This document shows positions 53,224 to 62,992 of a DNA stretch of 64,000 bases, piece by piece. Within the stretch, counting starts at the first letter, position 1, and each line of letters starts with the position of its first letter. The position numbers and the translations under genes are program-made. The stretch comes from Arthrobacter sp. zg-Y919 (GTDB lineage Bacteria > Actinomycetota > Actinomycetes > Actinomycetales > Micrococcaceae). Below the pieces are notes generated by a model. The model was not told the DNA's origin. It ran no database searches and was given only the letters and a program-made list of their open reading frames with translations. The stretch is from assembly GCF_030142045.1 (NCBI RefSeq), contig NZ_CP126242.1, positions 310,001 through 374,000 of the forward strand. The letters run 5' to 3'.

Positions 53224-55110
53224 ATGGGCGATGACGCGCGTCAGCTAGTTCTCGACGAGAACGGCGACAAAGCTGCAAGCCAGCCGCAGCACAGCACCAC
53301 CGGGGGGACAGCTGCCCCCACCACCCACCAGGCCCTCCTTGCATGGGTGAAAGACGTTGCCGAGCTGACGCAGCCTGAGCGCGTGTATTGGGTTGACGGG
53401 TCCGTAGAGGAAAACCGGATCCTCACCGATGAACTCGTGGATGCCGGCACCCTGGTGCGGCTCAACCCCGAAACCTTCCCGAATTCCTTCGCTGCCTTCT
53501 CAGACCCCAAGGACGTTGCCCGGGTCGAAGAGCAGACGTTCATCTGCTCCGAGAAACGCGAGGACGCCGGCTTCACCAACAACTGGATGGACCCGGGTGA
53601 GATGCGGTCCAAGCTCAACGGACTGTTCGCCGGGTCCATGCGTGGCCGCACCATGTACGTCGTCCCCTTCGTTATGGGCCACCTCGACGCGGAGGACCCG
53701 AAGTTCGGCGTCGAAATCACCGACAGCGCGTATGTGGTTGCCTCCATGCGGATCATGGCCAACATCGGTACCGATGTACTGCGCAAGATGGAGGAACTGG
53801 ACGCATTCTTCGTTCCCGCCCTTCACTCCGTGGGCTACCCGTTGGCCGACGGCGCAGACGATGTGCCCTGGCCCTGCAGTGATGACAAGTGGATCGTGCA
53901 CTTCCCCGAGGACCGGTCCATCTGGTCCTACGGCTCCGGCTACGGCGGCAACGCCCTGCTGGGCAAGAAATGCTATGCCTTGCGCATCGCGTCCATCATG
54001 GCCCGGGACGAGGGCTGGCTGGCCGAGCACATGCTCATCCTTAAGCTCACCAGCCCGGAGCGGAAGGACTACTACGTCGCCGCTGCGTTCCCGTCCGCCT
54101 GCGGCAAGACCAACCTCGCCCTCCTCGATCCGACCATCGACGGCTGGAAGGTCGAAACCCTGGGCGACGACATCACATGGATGCGGTTCGGCAAGGAAGG
54201 CGAACTGCGCGCGGTAAACCCGGAGGCGGGACTCTTCGGTGTCGCCCCCGGCACCGGCTGGAGCACCAACCCCAACGCCATGCGCGCCATCGCCAAGGGC
54301 AACTCCATCTTCACCAATGTGGCGCTCACCGAAGACGGCGGCGTCTGGTGGGAAGGCATGACGGACGACGCCCCGGCGCAGCTCACGGACTGGCTCGGCC
54401 AGGAATGGACCCCCGACGCCGGCCGCCCGGCCGCGCATCCGAATTCGCGCTTCTGCACCCCGATCGACCAGATCGACATGCTGGCCGACGAGTACCACTC
54501 CCCGAACGGCGTCCCCGTCTCCGCCATCCTGTTCGGCGGCCGGCGCAAGACCACCGTTCCCCTGGTGACCGAGGCCCGTGACTGGGCCAGCGGCATCTTC
54601 ATGGGCTCCACCCTGTCCTCCGAGACCACCGCCGCCGCCGCGGGCCAGGTGGGTGTGGTCCGGCGCGATCCGATGGCCATGCTGCCGTTCATCGGGTATG
54701 ACGCCGGCGACTACCTGCGGCACTGGATCGAACTCAGCGGCAAGGCCAACCAGGACCTGCTGCCGAAGATCTTCCTGGTGAACTGGTTCCGCCGCACCGC
54801 CGACGGCGGATTCGCCTGGCCGGGCTTCGGCGACAACGCCCGGGTGCTCAAATGGGTCATCGAACGGCTGGAAGGCACGGCCGGCGCGGTGGAAACCCCC
54901 ATCGGCTTCGTCCCCACGGGTGAGTCCATCGACCTGACCGGCCTGGACATGACTCCCGAGGACGTGGAGCAGGCGGTCCGGGTGGATCCGCAGGAATGGG
55001 CCACGGAGCTGGACGGTATCGACGAGTGGTACGCCCGCTTCGGCTCCACCCTGCCGCGGGAACTCAAGGACCGGCTGGCGGAACTGAAGGAACGCTTCGC
55101 GACCGTCTAG
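53224..55110 (+). CDS. pckG: Phosphoenolpyruvate carboxykinase (GTP)
   Basis: A 628-residue enzyme converting oxaloacetate and GTP to PEP, the first committed step of gluconeogenesis from acetate or fatty acids. P-loop [13 protein letters not shown], metal site and [27 protein letters not shown] and FLVNWFRR are typical of the GTP form. ATG 53224 with GAAGGGAAG upstream is chosen over the frame opening at 53146. It complements aceA/aceB in the same window for two-carbon growth. Confidence 0.97.
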   Translation: MGDDARQLVLDENGDKAASQPQHSTTGGTAAPTTHQALLAWVKDVAELTQPERVYWVDGSVEENRILTDELVDAGTLVRLNPETFPNSFAAFSDPKDVARVEEQTFICSEKREDAGFTNNWMDPGEMRSKLNGLFAGSMRGRTMYVVPFVMGHLDAEDPKFGVEITDSAYVVASMRIMANIGTDVLRKMEELDAFFVPALHSVGYPLADGADDVPWPCSDDKWIVHFPEDRSIWSYGSGYGGNALLGKKCYALRIASIMARDEGWLAEHMLILKLTSPERKDYYVAAAFPSACGKTNLALLDPTIDGWKVETLGDDITWMRFGKEGELRAVNPEAGLFGVAPGTGWSTNPNAMRAIAKGNSIFTNVALTEDGGVWWEGMTDDAPAQLTDWLGQEWTPDAGRPAAHPNSRFCTPIDQIDMLADEYHSPNGVPVSAILFGGRRKTTVPLVTEARDWASGIFMGSTLSSETTAAAAGQVGVVRRDPMAMLPFIGYDAGDYLRHWIELSGKANQDLLPKIFLVNWFRRTADGGFAWPGFGDNARVLKWVIERLEGTAGAVETPIGFVPTGESIDLTGLDMTPEDVEQAVRVDPQEWATELDGIDEWYARFGSTLPRELKDRLAELKERFATV

Positions 55111-55125
55111 CCGCTGACAGCACAA

Positions 55126-55163
55126 AAGGGGAGCCCCACCGGTACACCGGTGGGGCTCCCCTT
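55126..55163. terminator. Bidirectional terminator between pckG and the downstream gene
   Basis: A 17-bp perfect stem (aaggggagccccaccgg / ccggtggggctcccctt) with loop taca. T-rich ends occur on both sides (ttatttg on plus, ttttgtg on minus). Confidence 0.9.
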
Positions 55164-55195
55164 ATTTGTGGACTAACTGGCGGGCTAAGGCGCCG

Positions 55196-55654
55196 TTACG
55201 CCTCGGCGTCGTCGGCCCAGACGATGGGCTCTCCGCCCTCCCAGATGGGCTCGTTGAACGTCCATTCGCCGTCCTGTTCCGAGTAGGTCTGGATTGCGGA
55301 AATGCAGACCCCGTCGGAGTGTTCGGTGACAACGTGGATGGCGTCGGTGTCTTCCTCCGGCAGGTGGATGTCGGAGAACACGGCGACCGCTCGGTTCTCG
55401 CCCTTCTGCTCGGTCAGCACCGTGTACAGGTCCTCGATCATCGCATCTGCGTCGAGGTCCTCGTCGCTGTCCTCGGGAGAGACTGCGATCATCCGCAGCT
55501 CGCCGTCGTTCTGCACCACCAGGGCGGCAGGCAGGAAGGCGCCCTGCGCTTCAAGCTGCTCCTGGGTGACGCCAAGGGCGGTCCCAAGCAGGGAATTCAG
55601 GTCCTCCTGGACCTGGGCGGACGGCTCGGATCCGTTCAGTTCTACATCAGCCAT
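55196..55654 (-). CDS. Acidic conserved hypothetical protein coupled to manB
   Basis: A 152-residue acidic protein (MADVELNGSEPSAQVQEDLN start) with an alternating beta/alpha pattern (AALVVQNDGELRMIAVSPED, NRAVAVFSDIHLPEEDTDAI) and a single Cys. Its AAGGAAATAACA ribosome site lies inside the manB stop region, two bases after that gene, so translation is coupled. No domain name comes to mind; possibly an immunity or SseB-like fold. Confidence 0.72.
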   Translation of the reverse strand: MADVELNGSEPSAQVQEDLNSLLGTALGVTQEQLEAQGAFLPAALVVQNDGELRMIAVSPEDSDEDLDADAMIEDLYTVLTEQKGENRAVAVFSDIHLPEEDTDAIHVVTEHSDGVCISAIQTYSEQDGEWTFNEPIWEGGEPIVWADDAEA

Positions 55655-55656
55655 TG

Positions 55657-57063
55657 TTATTTCCTTACTAGTGTCAGTACGTGGTCGCGGATGCGCTCCA
55701 TGGTGGGCAGGTCCTCTGCCTCGGCGTTCAGCCGCAGGAAGGGTTCGGTGTTGGAGGCACGGAGGTTGAACCACCACGTGCCGTCGTTGGACGTGAACGT
55801 CACACCGTCGAGTGCGTCGACGGTGACGCCTTCGCGCTCGAACTCGGCGCGGACGCGTGCGACGGCGGCCGGGACGTCCTCCACTCGGGAGTTCACCTCG
55901 CCGGAGGAGAAATACGGCTCATACTCTCGGGCCAGGTCCGAGAGGGCGCGGGTCTGCTCACCCAGTGCGGCGAGCACGTGCATGGCGGCAAGCATGCCGG
56001 TGTCGGCGTTGTAGAAGTCGCGGAAGTAGTAGTGCGCGGAGTGCTCGCCGCCGAAGACGGCTCCTTCGCTGGCCATTACGGCCTTGATGAAGGAATGGCC
56101 CACGCGGGTACGGACCGCGCGGCCGCCGTCGTGCGCCACCAGTTCGGGTACGGCGCGGGAGGTGATCAGGTTGTGGATGATCACGGGTGTCTCTTCGCCG
56201 GCCGCCTTGGCGCGGGCGATCTCGCGGCGGGCCACCAGTGCGGTGACGGCGGAGGGGCTGACCGGTTCGCCCTTTTCGTCGATGACGAAGCAGCGGTCGG
56301 CGTCGCCGTCGAAGGCCAGGCCGATGTCCGCGCCGTGCTCGACGACGGCGGCCTGCAGGTCGCGCAGGTTTTCCGGCTCCAGGGGGTTGGCCGGGTGGTT
56401 CGGGAAGGACCCGTCCAGTTCGAAGTAGAGCGGAACAATGTCCAGCGGCAGCTCGGGCAGGATGGTGTTGCCCAGCACCGCGGGGGTGGTCATGCCGGCC
56501 ATGCCGTTGCCTGCATCCACCACTACCTTCAACGGGCGGATTCCGGACAGGTCCACCAGGCTGCGCAGGTAGCCGGAGTAGTCGGCCAGGACGTCCCGGA
56601 CGGAGATCGACCCCTGAGCCTCCGCGGCGGGGATGGCACCGTCGTTGAGGTACTGCTCGGCGAGCGCCTGGATTTCCTTCAGCCCGGTCTCGGAGGAAAT
56701 GGGGACCGCGCCGGCCTTGGCCATCTTGATCCCGTTGTACTGGGCCGGGTTGTGGCTTGCGGTGAACGTCACGCCGGCGGCATTGAGCACACCACACGCG
56801 TAGTAGAGCTCGTCGGTGGAGATTAGGTCCAGCAGCAGGACGTCAGCGCCCCGGGCAGTGGCACCGCGGGCGAAGTCGCGGATGAACTCGGGGGAGGACG
56901 GCCGCATGTCACCGCCCACCAGGACAGTCTGGCCGGACAGTCCCTGAACGTCTACAAACGCGGCCCCTACGGCCTCGACGATCTGCGGGGTGATGGTCTC
57001 GCCTACGACGCCGCGGACGTCGTAGGCCTTGAAGGACGCGGAGAGGTCGAATGCATTGTTCAC
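55657..57063 (-). CDS. manB: Phosphomannomutase/phosphoglucomutase
   Basis: A 468-residue alpha-D-phosphohexomutase. Phosphoserine loop TASHNPAQYNG, Mg-binding FDGDADRCFVID, sugar-binding GGEHSAHYYFRDF and C-terminal phosphate-binding RASNTEPFLRL are intact. It supplies mannose-1-phosphate for mannan, lipomannan and glycolipids. The GTG at 57063 (MNNAFDLSASFKAYDVRG) is preferred; the frame upstream runs antisense to recQ. Confidence 0.95.
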   Translation of the reverse strand: MNNAFDLSASFKAYDVRGVVGETITPQIVEAVGAAFVDVQGLSGQTVLVGGDMRPSSPEFIRDFARGATARGADVLLLDLISTDELYYACGVLNAAGVTFTASHNPAQYNGIKMAKAGAVPISSETGLKEIQALAEQYLNDGAIPAAEAQGSISVRDVLADYSGYLRSLVDLSGIRPLKVVVDAGNGMAGMTTPAVLGNTILPELPLDIVPLYFELDGSFPNHPANPLEPENLRDLQAAVVEHGADIGLAFDGDADRCFVIDEKGEPVSPSAVTALVARREIARAKAAGEETPVIIHNLITSRAVPELVAHDGGRAVRTRVGHSFIKAVMASEGAVFGGEHSAHYYFRDFYNADTGMLAAMHVLAALGEQTRALSDLAREYEPYFSSGEVNSRVEDVPAAVARVRAEFEREGVTVDALDGVTFTSNDGTWWFNLRASNTEPFLRLNAEAEDLPTMERIRDHVLTLVRK

Positions 57064-57158
57064 GTTGGCTAGTCTATAGGGGCATCCGCCGGCGCGGCCT
57101 TGTCCACAGGGCGAATCCGGTGCGGGGGACGTCCCGGCGGGCTGGGATAGTGGATGGT

Positions 57159-59318
57159 ATGGAAAGCACCGATATGCAAGGCACTCCTTCCGGCGACGCT
57201 CCTTCCGGGCAGGCGTCCCCGCTGCACGGCGAGGCGGTCCAGCTGCTGCGGGCGCTGGTCGGCAACGACAGCGCCGAGTTCCACCAGGACCAGTTCGAAG
57301 CGATCGAAGCACTGGTTTCCGGTGGACGCCGGGCGCTGGTGGTCCAGCGCACCGGGTGGGGGAAGTCCGCCGTGTACTTCGTGGCCAGCCTGCTGCTGCG
57401 TGCCCGCGGTGCCGGTCCCACACTGATTGTCTCCCCACTGCTGGCCCTGATGCGGGACCAGGTGGCCGCCGCGGCACGGGCCGGGGTCCGCGCCGAAGCC
57501 ATCAACTCCGCGAACCAGCTGGAGTGGCAGGACATCTCCGCCAAACTCGAGGCCGACCAGGTGGACGTCCTGCTGGTGTCTCCCGAACGGTTGAACAACC
57601 CCGGTTTCCGTGAACAGCACCTGCCGGAGCTGATCCGCCGCTCCGGGCTGCTGGTGATCGATGAAGCGCACTGCATCTCCGACTGGGGCCACGATTTCCG
57701 GCCGGACTACCGCCGCATCCGCAGCCTCATCGAGCAGCTGCCCTCCTCCGTGCCGGTGCTGGCGACCACGGCAACGGCGAACAGCCGTGTGGTGAAGGAC
57801 ATTGAGGAACAGCTCGCCGCCGGCGGGGAAGATGTCTTCACCATCCGCGGTCCGCTGGCCCGCAAGTCCCTGCGGCTGGGGGTGCTGCGGCTGCCCAGTC
57901 CCAAGGCGCGCCTGGCCTGGCTGCTGACACACCTGGACGAGCTGCCGGGCAGCGGCATCATCTACGCCCTGACGGTGTCCGGCGCCGAAGACACCGCCCG
58001 GCTGCTGCAGCAGGCCGGGCACCCCGTCCTGGCGTACACCGGCCGCACCGATCCCGCCGACCGGGAAGAGGCCGAAGCCGCCCTGAAGGAGAACCGGGTC
58101 AAGGCCCTGGTGGCCACCAGCGCACTGGGGATGGGCTTCGACAAGCCGGACCTGGGCTTCGTGATCCACCTGGGTGCACCCTCCTCCCCGGTGGCGTACT
58201 ACCAGCAGGTGGGACGTGCCGGCCGCGGCACTCCGAACGCCGACGTGCTGCTGCTGCCCGGGGCCGAGGACCGCGACATCTGGCAGTACTTCGCCACCTC
58301 CTCCATGCCGTCCGAAGGTCCGGCCACAGCCGTGCTCTCCGAGTTGGCTTCCGGGGAAGTGCTCTCCGTCGGTGTGCTGGAAACCCGGGTCAACCTGAAG
58401 CGCTCGCCGCTGGAACTGCTGCTGAAGGTCCTGTCCGTGGACGGCGCCGTGGAAAAGGTGTCCGGCGGCTGGCGGGGCACGGGACAGCCTTGGCATTACG
58501 ACCGGGAACGGTACGAACGCATTGCCGCTGCGCGGGTGAAGGAACAGCAGGCCATGCTCGACTACGAGAGCACCTCCGGCTGCCGCATGCAGTTCCTGTC
58601 CCAGCAGCTCGACGATCCGGCAGCCGCACCCTGCGGCCGCTGCGACAACTGCGCCGGGCGCTGGTTCGGCGACGACGTTGCGGCCGAAGCCTCCGACAAC
58701 GCGGCCCGGGCGCTGGACAAAGTGGGTGTGGAGGTGGATCCACGCGGGATGTACCCCTCGGGCATGGACCGGCTGGGTGTTCAGGCCAAGGGCAAGATCA
58801 AGCCGGACCGGGTGGTGTCCGGCGGGCGTGCGCTGGCCCGCCTGACGGACCTGGGCTGGGGCGGCCGCCTACGTGAGATCTTCGCGCCGGGTGCCGAAGA
58901 TGTTCCGGTGGATCCCGCACTGCTTCAGGGCTGCGTGCAGGTCCTGGCCCAGTGGGGCTGGGCCGAACGCCCGGTCGCCATTGTCTCCATTCCCTCACGG
59001 TCCCGGCCCCAGCTGGTGGATTCGCTGGCCCGCGGCCTCTCGGAACTGGGCCGGATTCCCTATCTGGGGGCGCTGCAGCTGCCGCACGGCGGACCCACCG
59101 GTGGCCCCGGCGGCAACAGCGCCTTCCGGCTGGCCGCCGTGTGGGACCAATTTGCCGTTCCCCCCGAAGGTGCGGCCTGGTTCGCCGCGAACCCGGGCCC
59201 GGTGCTGCTGGTGGACGACTTTGCCGACAGCCGCTGGACCCTCACCGAAGCCGGGCGGGTGCTGCGGGAAGCCGGGGCCGACGCGGTGCTGCCGTTCGTG
59301 CTCGCACTGAAGGCCTAG
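57159..59318 (+). CDS. RecQ-family helicase with phosphoribosyltransferase-like C-terminus
   Basis: A 719-residue SF2 helicase. Motif I VVQRTGWGKSAVYF, DEAH in VIDEAHCISDWGHDFRPDYRR (split), SATTAT-equivalent LATTATANS, motif VI YYQQVGRAGRG, and a Cys4-type zinc site CRMQ...CGRCDNC. The last ~150 residues differ from RecQ HRDC ends: PVAIVSIPSRSRPQLVDSLA and VLLVDDFADSRWTLTEAGRV look like a PRPP-binding ComF-type phosphoribosyltransferase fold. ATG 57159 is taken. It is divergent from manB. Confidence 0.9.
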   Translation: MESTDMQGTPSGDAPSGQASPLHGEAVQLLRALVGNDSAEFHQDQFEAIEALVSGGRRALVVQRTGWGKSAVYFVASLLLRARGAGPTLIVSPLLALMRDQVAAAARAGVRAEAINSANQLEWQDISAKLEADQVDVLLVSPERLNNPGFREQHLPELIRRSGLLVIDEAHCISDWGHDFRPDYRRIRSLIEQLPSSVPVLATTATANSRVVKDIEEQLAAGGEDVFTIRGPLARKSLRLGVLRLPSPKARLAWLLTHLDELPGSGIIYALTVSGAEDTARLLQQAGHPVLAYTGRTDPADREEAEAALKENRVKALVATSALGMGFDKPDLGFVIHLGAPSSPVAYYQQVGRAGRGTPNADVLLLPGAEDRDIWQYFATSSMPSEGPATAVLSELASGEVLSVGVLETRVNLKRSPLELLLKVLSVDGAVEKVSGGWRGTGQPWHYDRERYERIAAARVKEQQAMLDYESTSGCRMQFLSQQLDDPAAAPCGRCDNCAGRWFGDDVAAEASDNAARALDKVGVEVDPRGMYPSGMDRLGVQAKGKIKPDRVVSGGRALARLTDLGWGGRLREIFAPGAEDVPVDPALLQGCVQVLAQWGWAERPVAIVSIPSRSRPQLVDSLARGLSELGRIPYLGALQLPHGGPTGGPGGNSAFRLAAVWDQFAVPPEGAAWFAANPGPVLLVDDFADSRWTLTEAGRVLREAGADAVLPFVLALKA

Positions 59319-59426
59319 CGCCGCCCTGGGGTGCGCCAGCAGCGGGACGGGTCTCGGCCCGTCCCTCACCACCAAACGCCCCGACGTCAGGCCGTCGTCA
59401 TTGCCGGCTGACCTGCTTTCCGGAGA

Positions 59427-59458
59427 TGGGTCCGGCTAATCCTCTGGCCGGACCCATT
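59427..59458 (+). terminator. Hairpin after the RecQ gene
   Basis: atgggtccggc and gccggacccat pair exactly around 10 bases, followed by TTTA. A shorter perfect hairpin (gggacggg / cccgtccc, 59344-59365) precedes it; both lie in the 217-base gap before the LysR gene. Confidence 0.7.
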
Positions 59459-59535
59459 TACCCTGAGGAACTCATCGGGGAATTCACGCGGTCACAAAAC
59501 CTCCAACGCCAATACGCGGGTAATAGGATGTGGGG

Positions 59536-60519
59536 ATGGAGGTACATAAGGCGGCGGCTTTCCTGGCAGTGGCCGAGGAACTGCACTTTGGGCAGGCCGC
59601 CCAGCGCCTGCATATGGCGCAGCCGCCACTTAGTCGTCTGATCCGTCAATTGGAGGCGGAACTGGGAGCGGATTTATTTATCCGCACTACCAGGCACGTC
59701 ACCCTGACCCCGCAGGGGCAGGCGCTGCTTGAACCTGCTCGGGAACTTGTCCGCCTCGCAGACCAGATGAAGGACGTTGTCCTGAAATCTAAAAACGGGG
59801 AAATTGGACGTGTCCGGCTCGGTTTTGCCGGCGCATCCGTGAACCACGCGGTGGGTGAATTGGCCCGCAGGATACGCCGTCAGCGGCCCGGGATTTCCCT
59901 CGAGCTCTTCAGCTCGCAGTTTTCCCATCTGGGCCTGCAGAAAGTGCTCGATACCTCCCTCGACCTGGTCATTGGCCGTTGGGATTTCCTCCCTGCCGAA
60001 ATCAACTCGCGGCTGCTGGCCTACGAGGAGCTGCTGATTGCCCTTCCGGAAAGCCATCGGCTGGCAGGCCAGGAGGACGTCGCGGCCGCGGAGCTGGCAG
60101 ATGAACCCTGGCTGGTCCTTCCCGGCGGCGCCGGGGCTACCCTGCCGAACCGCCTCAACACGCTGGCCATGACCGCGGGGTTTGTACCCCGGATCGTGCA
60201 GGTTGCCCCAGATTCATGGACCCAGGTGGTCCTCGTCGGTGCCGAAATGGGGGTGGCCCTCACACTGTCGAGCGTCCGCGAATACGTTCCCTCGCGGGGC
60301 GTGGTCTACAAGCCGCTGCGGCAGGAGCAGAAGCACGTGGAAGTCAGGTTGATCTGGCGGCGTGGAGACCCCAACCCGGCCCTTCGAGCCGTGATCGAGA
60401 TGTCGAGGAGCGTGTTCCCGAACCCCGAGGAACCCGAGGAGCAGGCAGTACCGGCCCCGGCTGATCCGCCGGGGCCGGTACCAGGTCAGGGACGCTCAAG
60501 TAGCAGCGCCGTCCCCTGA
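59536..60519 (+). CDS. LysR-type transcriptional regulator
   Basis: A 327-residue regulator: helix-turn-helix AAAFLAVAEELHFGQAAQRL and HMAQPPLSRLIRQLE, then a periplasmic-binding-like effector domain of the BenM/CatM type (ADLFIRTTRHVTLTPQG). ATG 59536 has AGGATGTGGGG upstream. The last ~30 residues (PADPPGPVPGQGRSSSS) are encoded across a perfect hairpin that serves the convergent thiolase gene, and the stops overlap by 34 bases. It probably governs aromatic or fatty acid use by the neighbouring operon. Confidence 0.9.
   Translation: MEVHKAAAFLAVAEELHFGQAAQRLHMAQPPLSRLIRQLEAELGADLFIRTTRHVTLTPQGQALLEPARELVRLADQMKDVVLKSKNGEIGRVRLGFAGASVNHAVGELARRIRRQRPGISLELFSSQFSHLGLQKVLDTSLDLVIGRWDFLPAEINSRLLAYEELLIALPESHRLAGQEDVAAAELADEPWLVLPGGAGATLPNRLNTLAMTAGFVPRIVQVAPDSWTQVVLVGAEMGVALTLSSVREYVPSRGVVYKPLRQEQKHVEVRLIWRRGDPNPALRAVIEMSRSVFPNPEEPEEQAVPAPADPPGPVPGQGRSSSSAVP
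60448..60481 (-). terminator. 14-bp perfect hairpin downstream of thiolase, inside the LysR 3' coding region
   Basis: gtaccggccccggc (60448-60461) pairs with gccggggccggtac (60468-60481), loop tgatcc. It begins five bases past the thiolase stop on the minus strand and is also translated as the LysR C-terminus. No T-run follows, so it may act together with factors. Confidence 0.65.
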
Positions 60520-61685
60520 CCCACCCCCACACACATGGTTGCCAGCCCCTTCTCGGCTCCTTCGCGCTCCATCCGTCCGAGCAGTGTCACCACCAGACGG
60601 GACCCGGAGGAACCTAGCGCGTGACCCAGGGCGATGGCTCCGCCGTCGCTGTTGACCACCGCAGGGTCAAGCCCCAGCTGGCGAACGCAGGCGACGGACT
60701 GGCTGGCGAACGCCTCATTGAGTTCCACCGCGCCCAGATCCTCCACCTTCCAGCCGGCACGTTCGAGCACCTTCCGGGTGGCCGGGACCGGGCCGATTCC
60801 CATAACCTCGGGCCGCACACCGACTGAGGCGCCCTGGACGATACGGGCCCGGGTCCGCAGCCCGTATTTGCGGGCCGCCCGTTCGGACACCACAAGGATC
60901 GCGGACGCGCCGTCGTTGAGGCTGGACGAGTTGCCTGCCGTCACCACCGAACCGCCGTCCACCACCGGACGCAGCCTGGCAAGCACCTCCGGGGTGGTGC
61001 CGGCGCGCGGACCCTCATCCGTGTCTACGAGGCGGGTGCTGCCCTTCGGACCCGGCACCGTCACAGGAACGATCTCGTCCCGGAACCGGCCCGCCTCGAT
61101 GGCGGCCAGCGCCCGTTCATGGGAGCTGACGGCAAACGCATCAGCCTCATCCCGGGTCACCCCTTCGACCTCGGCGACCTCCTCAGCGGTCTCCGGCATC
61201 GAATACGTCAGCTTGTCCCGTTCCAGGAACCGGGGATTGGTGAAACGCCAGCCGATGGAGGTGTCGAACATCGCTCCGGGCTTGGCGAACGCCGTCGTCG
61301 GCTTCTCCATCACCCAGGGTGCGCGGGACATGGACTCGACACCGCCGGCCACCACAACGTCCGCGTCACCGCAGCGAACCATCTGCGAGGCAAGGATGAT
61401 TGCGGACAGCCCGGAGGCACAGAGCCGGTTCACCGTGATTCCGGGGACGGTATCCGGGAACCCTGCCAGCAGCCAGGACATGCGTGCAACGTTGCGGTTG
61501 TCCTCACCGGCGCCGTTGACGTTGCCCATGATGACCTCGTCCACGTCATTCGGGTCGATTCCCGCGTCCTCGACCGCCCGCTGGATGACCAGGGCGGCCA
61601 GATCATCGGGGCGGACGCCGGCCAGGGAACCCCCGTAGCGGCCCACCGGGGTGCGGACGCCGCCGGCCAGATATGCTTCCTGCAT
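60486..61685 (-). CDS. Acetyl-CoA acyltransferase (thiolase; 3-oxoadipyl-CoA type)
   Basis: A 399-residue degradative thiolase. Nucleophile Cys in VNRLCASGLSAI, catalytic His in GGAIALGHALGSSGSR (GHPLGxSG family variant with Ala for Pro), second Cys in MCVGVGQGTALLLE. The EVIMGNVNGAGEDNRNVARM region resembles PcaF-like thiolases. It closes a beta-oxidation or beta-ketoadipate-type chain. ATG 61685 is chosen; a TTG at 61697 is possible. Order on the strand: MFS, acyl-CoA dehydrogenase, thiolase. Confidence 0.93.
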   Translation of the reverse strand: MQEAYLAGGVRTPVGRYGGSLAGVRPDDLAALVIQRAVEDAGIDPNDVDEVIMGNVNGAGEDNRNVARMSWLLAGFPDTVPGITVNRLCASGLSAIILASQMVRCGDADVVVAGGVESMSRAPWVMEKPTTAFAKPGAMFDTSIGWRFTNPRFLERDKLTYSMPETAEEVAEVEGVTRDEADAFAVSSHERALAAIEAGRFRDEIVPVTVPGPKGSTRLVDTDEGPRAGTTPEVLARLRPVVDGGSVVTAGNSSSLNDGASAILVVSERAARKYGLRTRARIVQGASVGVRPEVMGIGPVPATRKVLERAGWKVEDLGAVELNEAFASQSVACVRQLGLDPAVVNSDGGAIALGHALGSSGSRLVVTLLGRMEREGAEKGLATMCVGVGQGTALLLERP

Positions 61686-61730
61686 TTTCGTTTCCAATCC
61701 TTAGGTTTGCGTGATGCGTTGGCGTCGGAA

Positions 61731-62951
61731 TCAGTTGAAGGCGGAAATGCCGGTGATGTCCCGGCCAACCAGGAGCGACTGGACGAAGTCGGTGCCCTCG
61801 TAGGTGGAGACGACTTCCATGTCCGTCATGTGGCGGGCCACATGATGCTCCAGGAGCAGGCCGTTGCCGGCGAGCAGGTCCCGGGCCTCATTGCAGATCC
61901 ACTTGCCCTTCTGGGCGGTGGCCATCTTCACCATCGAGGCCTGCGCACTCGTGAGCTGCCCGCGGTCCGCCAGCTCCGCCATGCGGTTGCAGAGCAGCTG
62001 CATGGTGGTGAGTTCGCTGAGCATGTTGGCGAGCCGGTTCTGGATTAGCTGGTAGCTGCCAATCGGGTTGCCGAACTGCACCCGGCTCGCGGCGTAGTCC
62101 CGGGCGATCTCGAAGGCGGCCATGGCGTGCCCAACGGCTTCCCACGACGCGCCGCCGCGGGTGGCCTTGAGTACGCGGGAGACTCCCTTGAAGGATTCGC
62201 ACCGCTCGAGCCGGTTCTCCGCAGGGATCCGAAGGTCCTCGATCACGATGTCGGCCTGCTGGATAGCCCGCTTTCCAACCTTGCCGGTGATCACCTCGGG
62301 CCGGTAGCCCGCGGGGTGGCCGCCGTCCTCGTCCTTCTCCACCACGAAGGCGTTGACCTGCCCGTCTTCGGTGTTGCGGGCGAAGAGCACAACGACGTCG
62401 GCGGCGTGGCCGTTGCCGATCCACCGCTTGTGTCCGTTCAGGACCCAGGTGTCGCCGTCACGGCGGGCCGAGGTTTCCAGGGCCACCGAATCCGAACCAT
62501 GGTCAGGTTCGGTCAGGGCGAAGGCGCCGGTTTTCTCGAGCCGGGCCATGGCGGGTAGCCAGCGGGCCTTCTGCTCGTCGCTGCCGAGCACATTGATCGC
62601 CCCCATGCACAGGTTCCCATGGACCCCGAGGAAGGTATTGATGCTGCCGTCCACACGGGACATTTCCCGTGCAACCATGCCGGCGGCCTTCCGGCTCATG
62701 CCAGGGCAGCCGTACCCCTCGATCGTGGTACCGATGATGCCCAGCTCCGCGAGCCCCGGCAGCAGTTCCCAAGGGAACTCGGCACGCTCCCAGTAGTCGT
62801 TGATCAGCGGTTTGACCTGCTCCTGGGCGAAGGCCCGCACCTTGTCCCGGATGGCCAGTTCATCAGGTGTTAGGTCCTGGTCCAGCAGGAAGTAGTCGGA
62901 TGTTGCTGCACCGCGGGATACGGCAGGCGCGGCAGCGGAGAGGGAAGTCAT
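61731..62951 (-). CDS. Acyl-CoA dehydrogenase (glutaryl-CoA dehydrogenase-like)
   Basis: A 406-residue FAD enzyme. FALTEPDHGSDSVALET, NGHKRWIGNGHAADVVVLFA and RDYAASRVQFGNPIGSYQLI are family motifs, and the catalytic Glu lies in VSTYEGTDFVQSLLVGRDITG. The N-terminal stretch RAEFPWELLPGLAELGIIG is shared with glutaryl-CoA dehydrogenases. ATG 62951 follows AAAGGACC. It is a paralogue of the enzyme at 21.9-23.1 kb, which has the same C-terminal signature, and is 45 bases ahead of the thiolase gene. Confidence 0.93.
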   Translation of the reverse strand: MTSLSAAAPAVSRGAATSDYFLLDQDLTPDELAIRDKVRAFAQEQVKPLINDYWERAEFPWELLPGLAELGIIGTTIEGYGCPGMSRKAAGMVAREMSRVDGSINTFLGVHGNLCMGAINVLGSDEQKARWLPAMARLEKTGAFALTEPDHGSDSVALETSARRDGDTWVLNGHKRWIGNGHAADVVVLFARNTEDGQVNAFVVEKDEDGGHPAGYRPEVITGKVGKRAIQQADIVIEDLRIPAENRLERCESFKGVSRVLKATRGGASWEAVGHAMAAFEIARDYAASRVQFGNPIGSYQLIQNRLANMLSELTTMQLLCNRMAELADRGQLTSAQASMVKMATAQKGKWICNEARDLLAGNGLLLEHHVARHMTDMEVVSTYEGTDFVQSLLVGRDITGISAFN

Positions 62952-62992
62952 GAAAGGGGTCCTTTCGTTAGGTTCAACAGAAACAGGGAAGG

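Noticed and set aside
53500..55125. 541-codon open frame antisense to pckG
   Set aside because: It mirrors a strongly supported enzyme gene, lacks domain signatures and is the usual by-product of GC-rich third positions.
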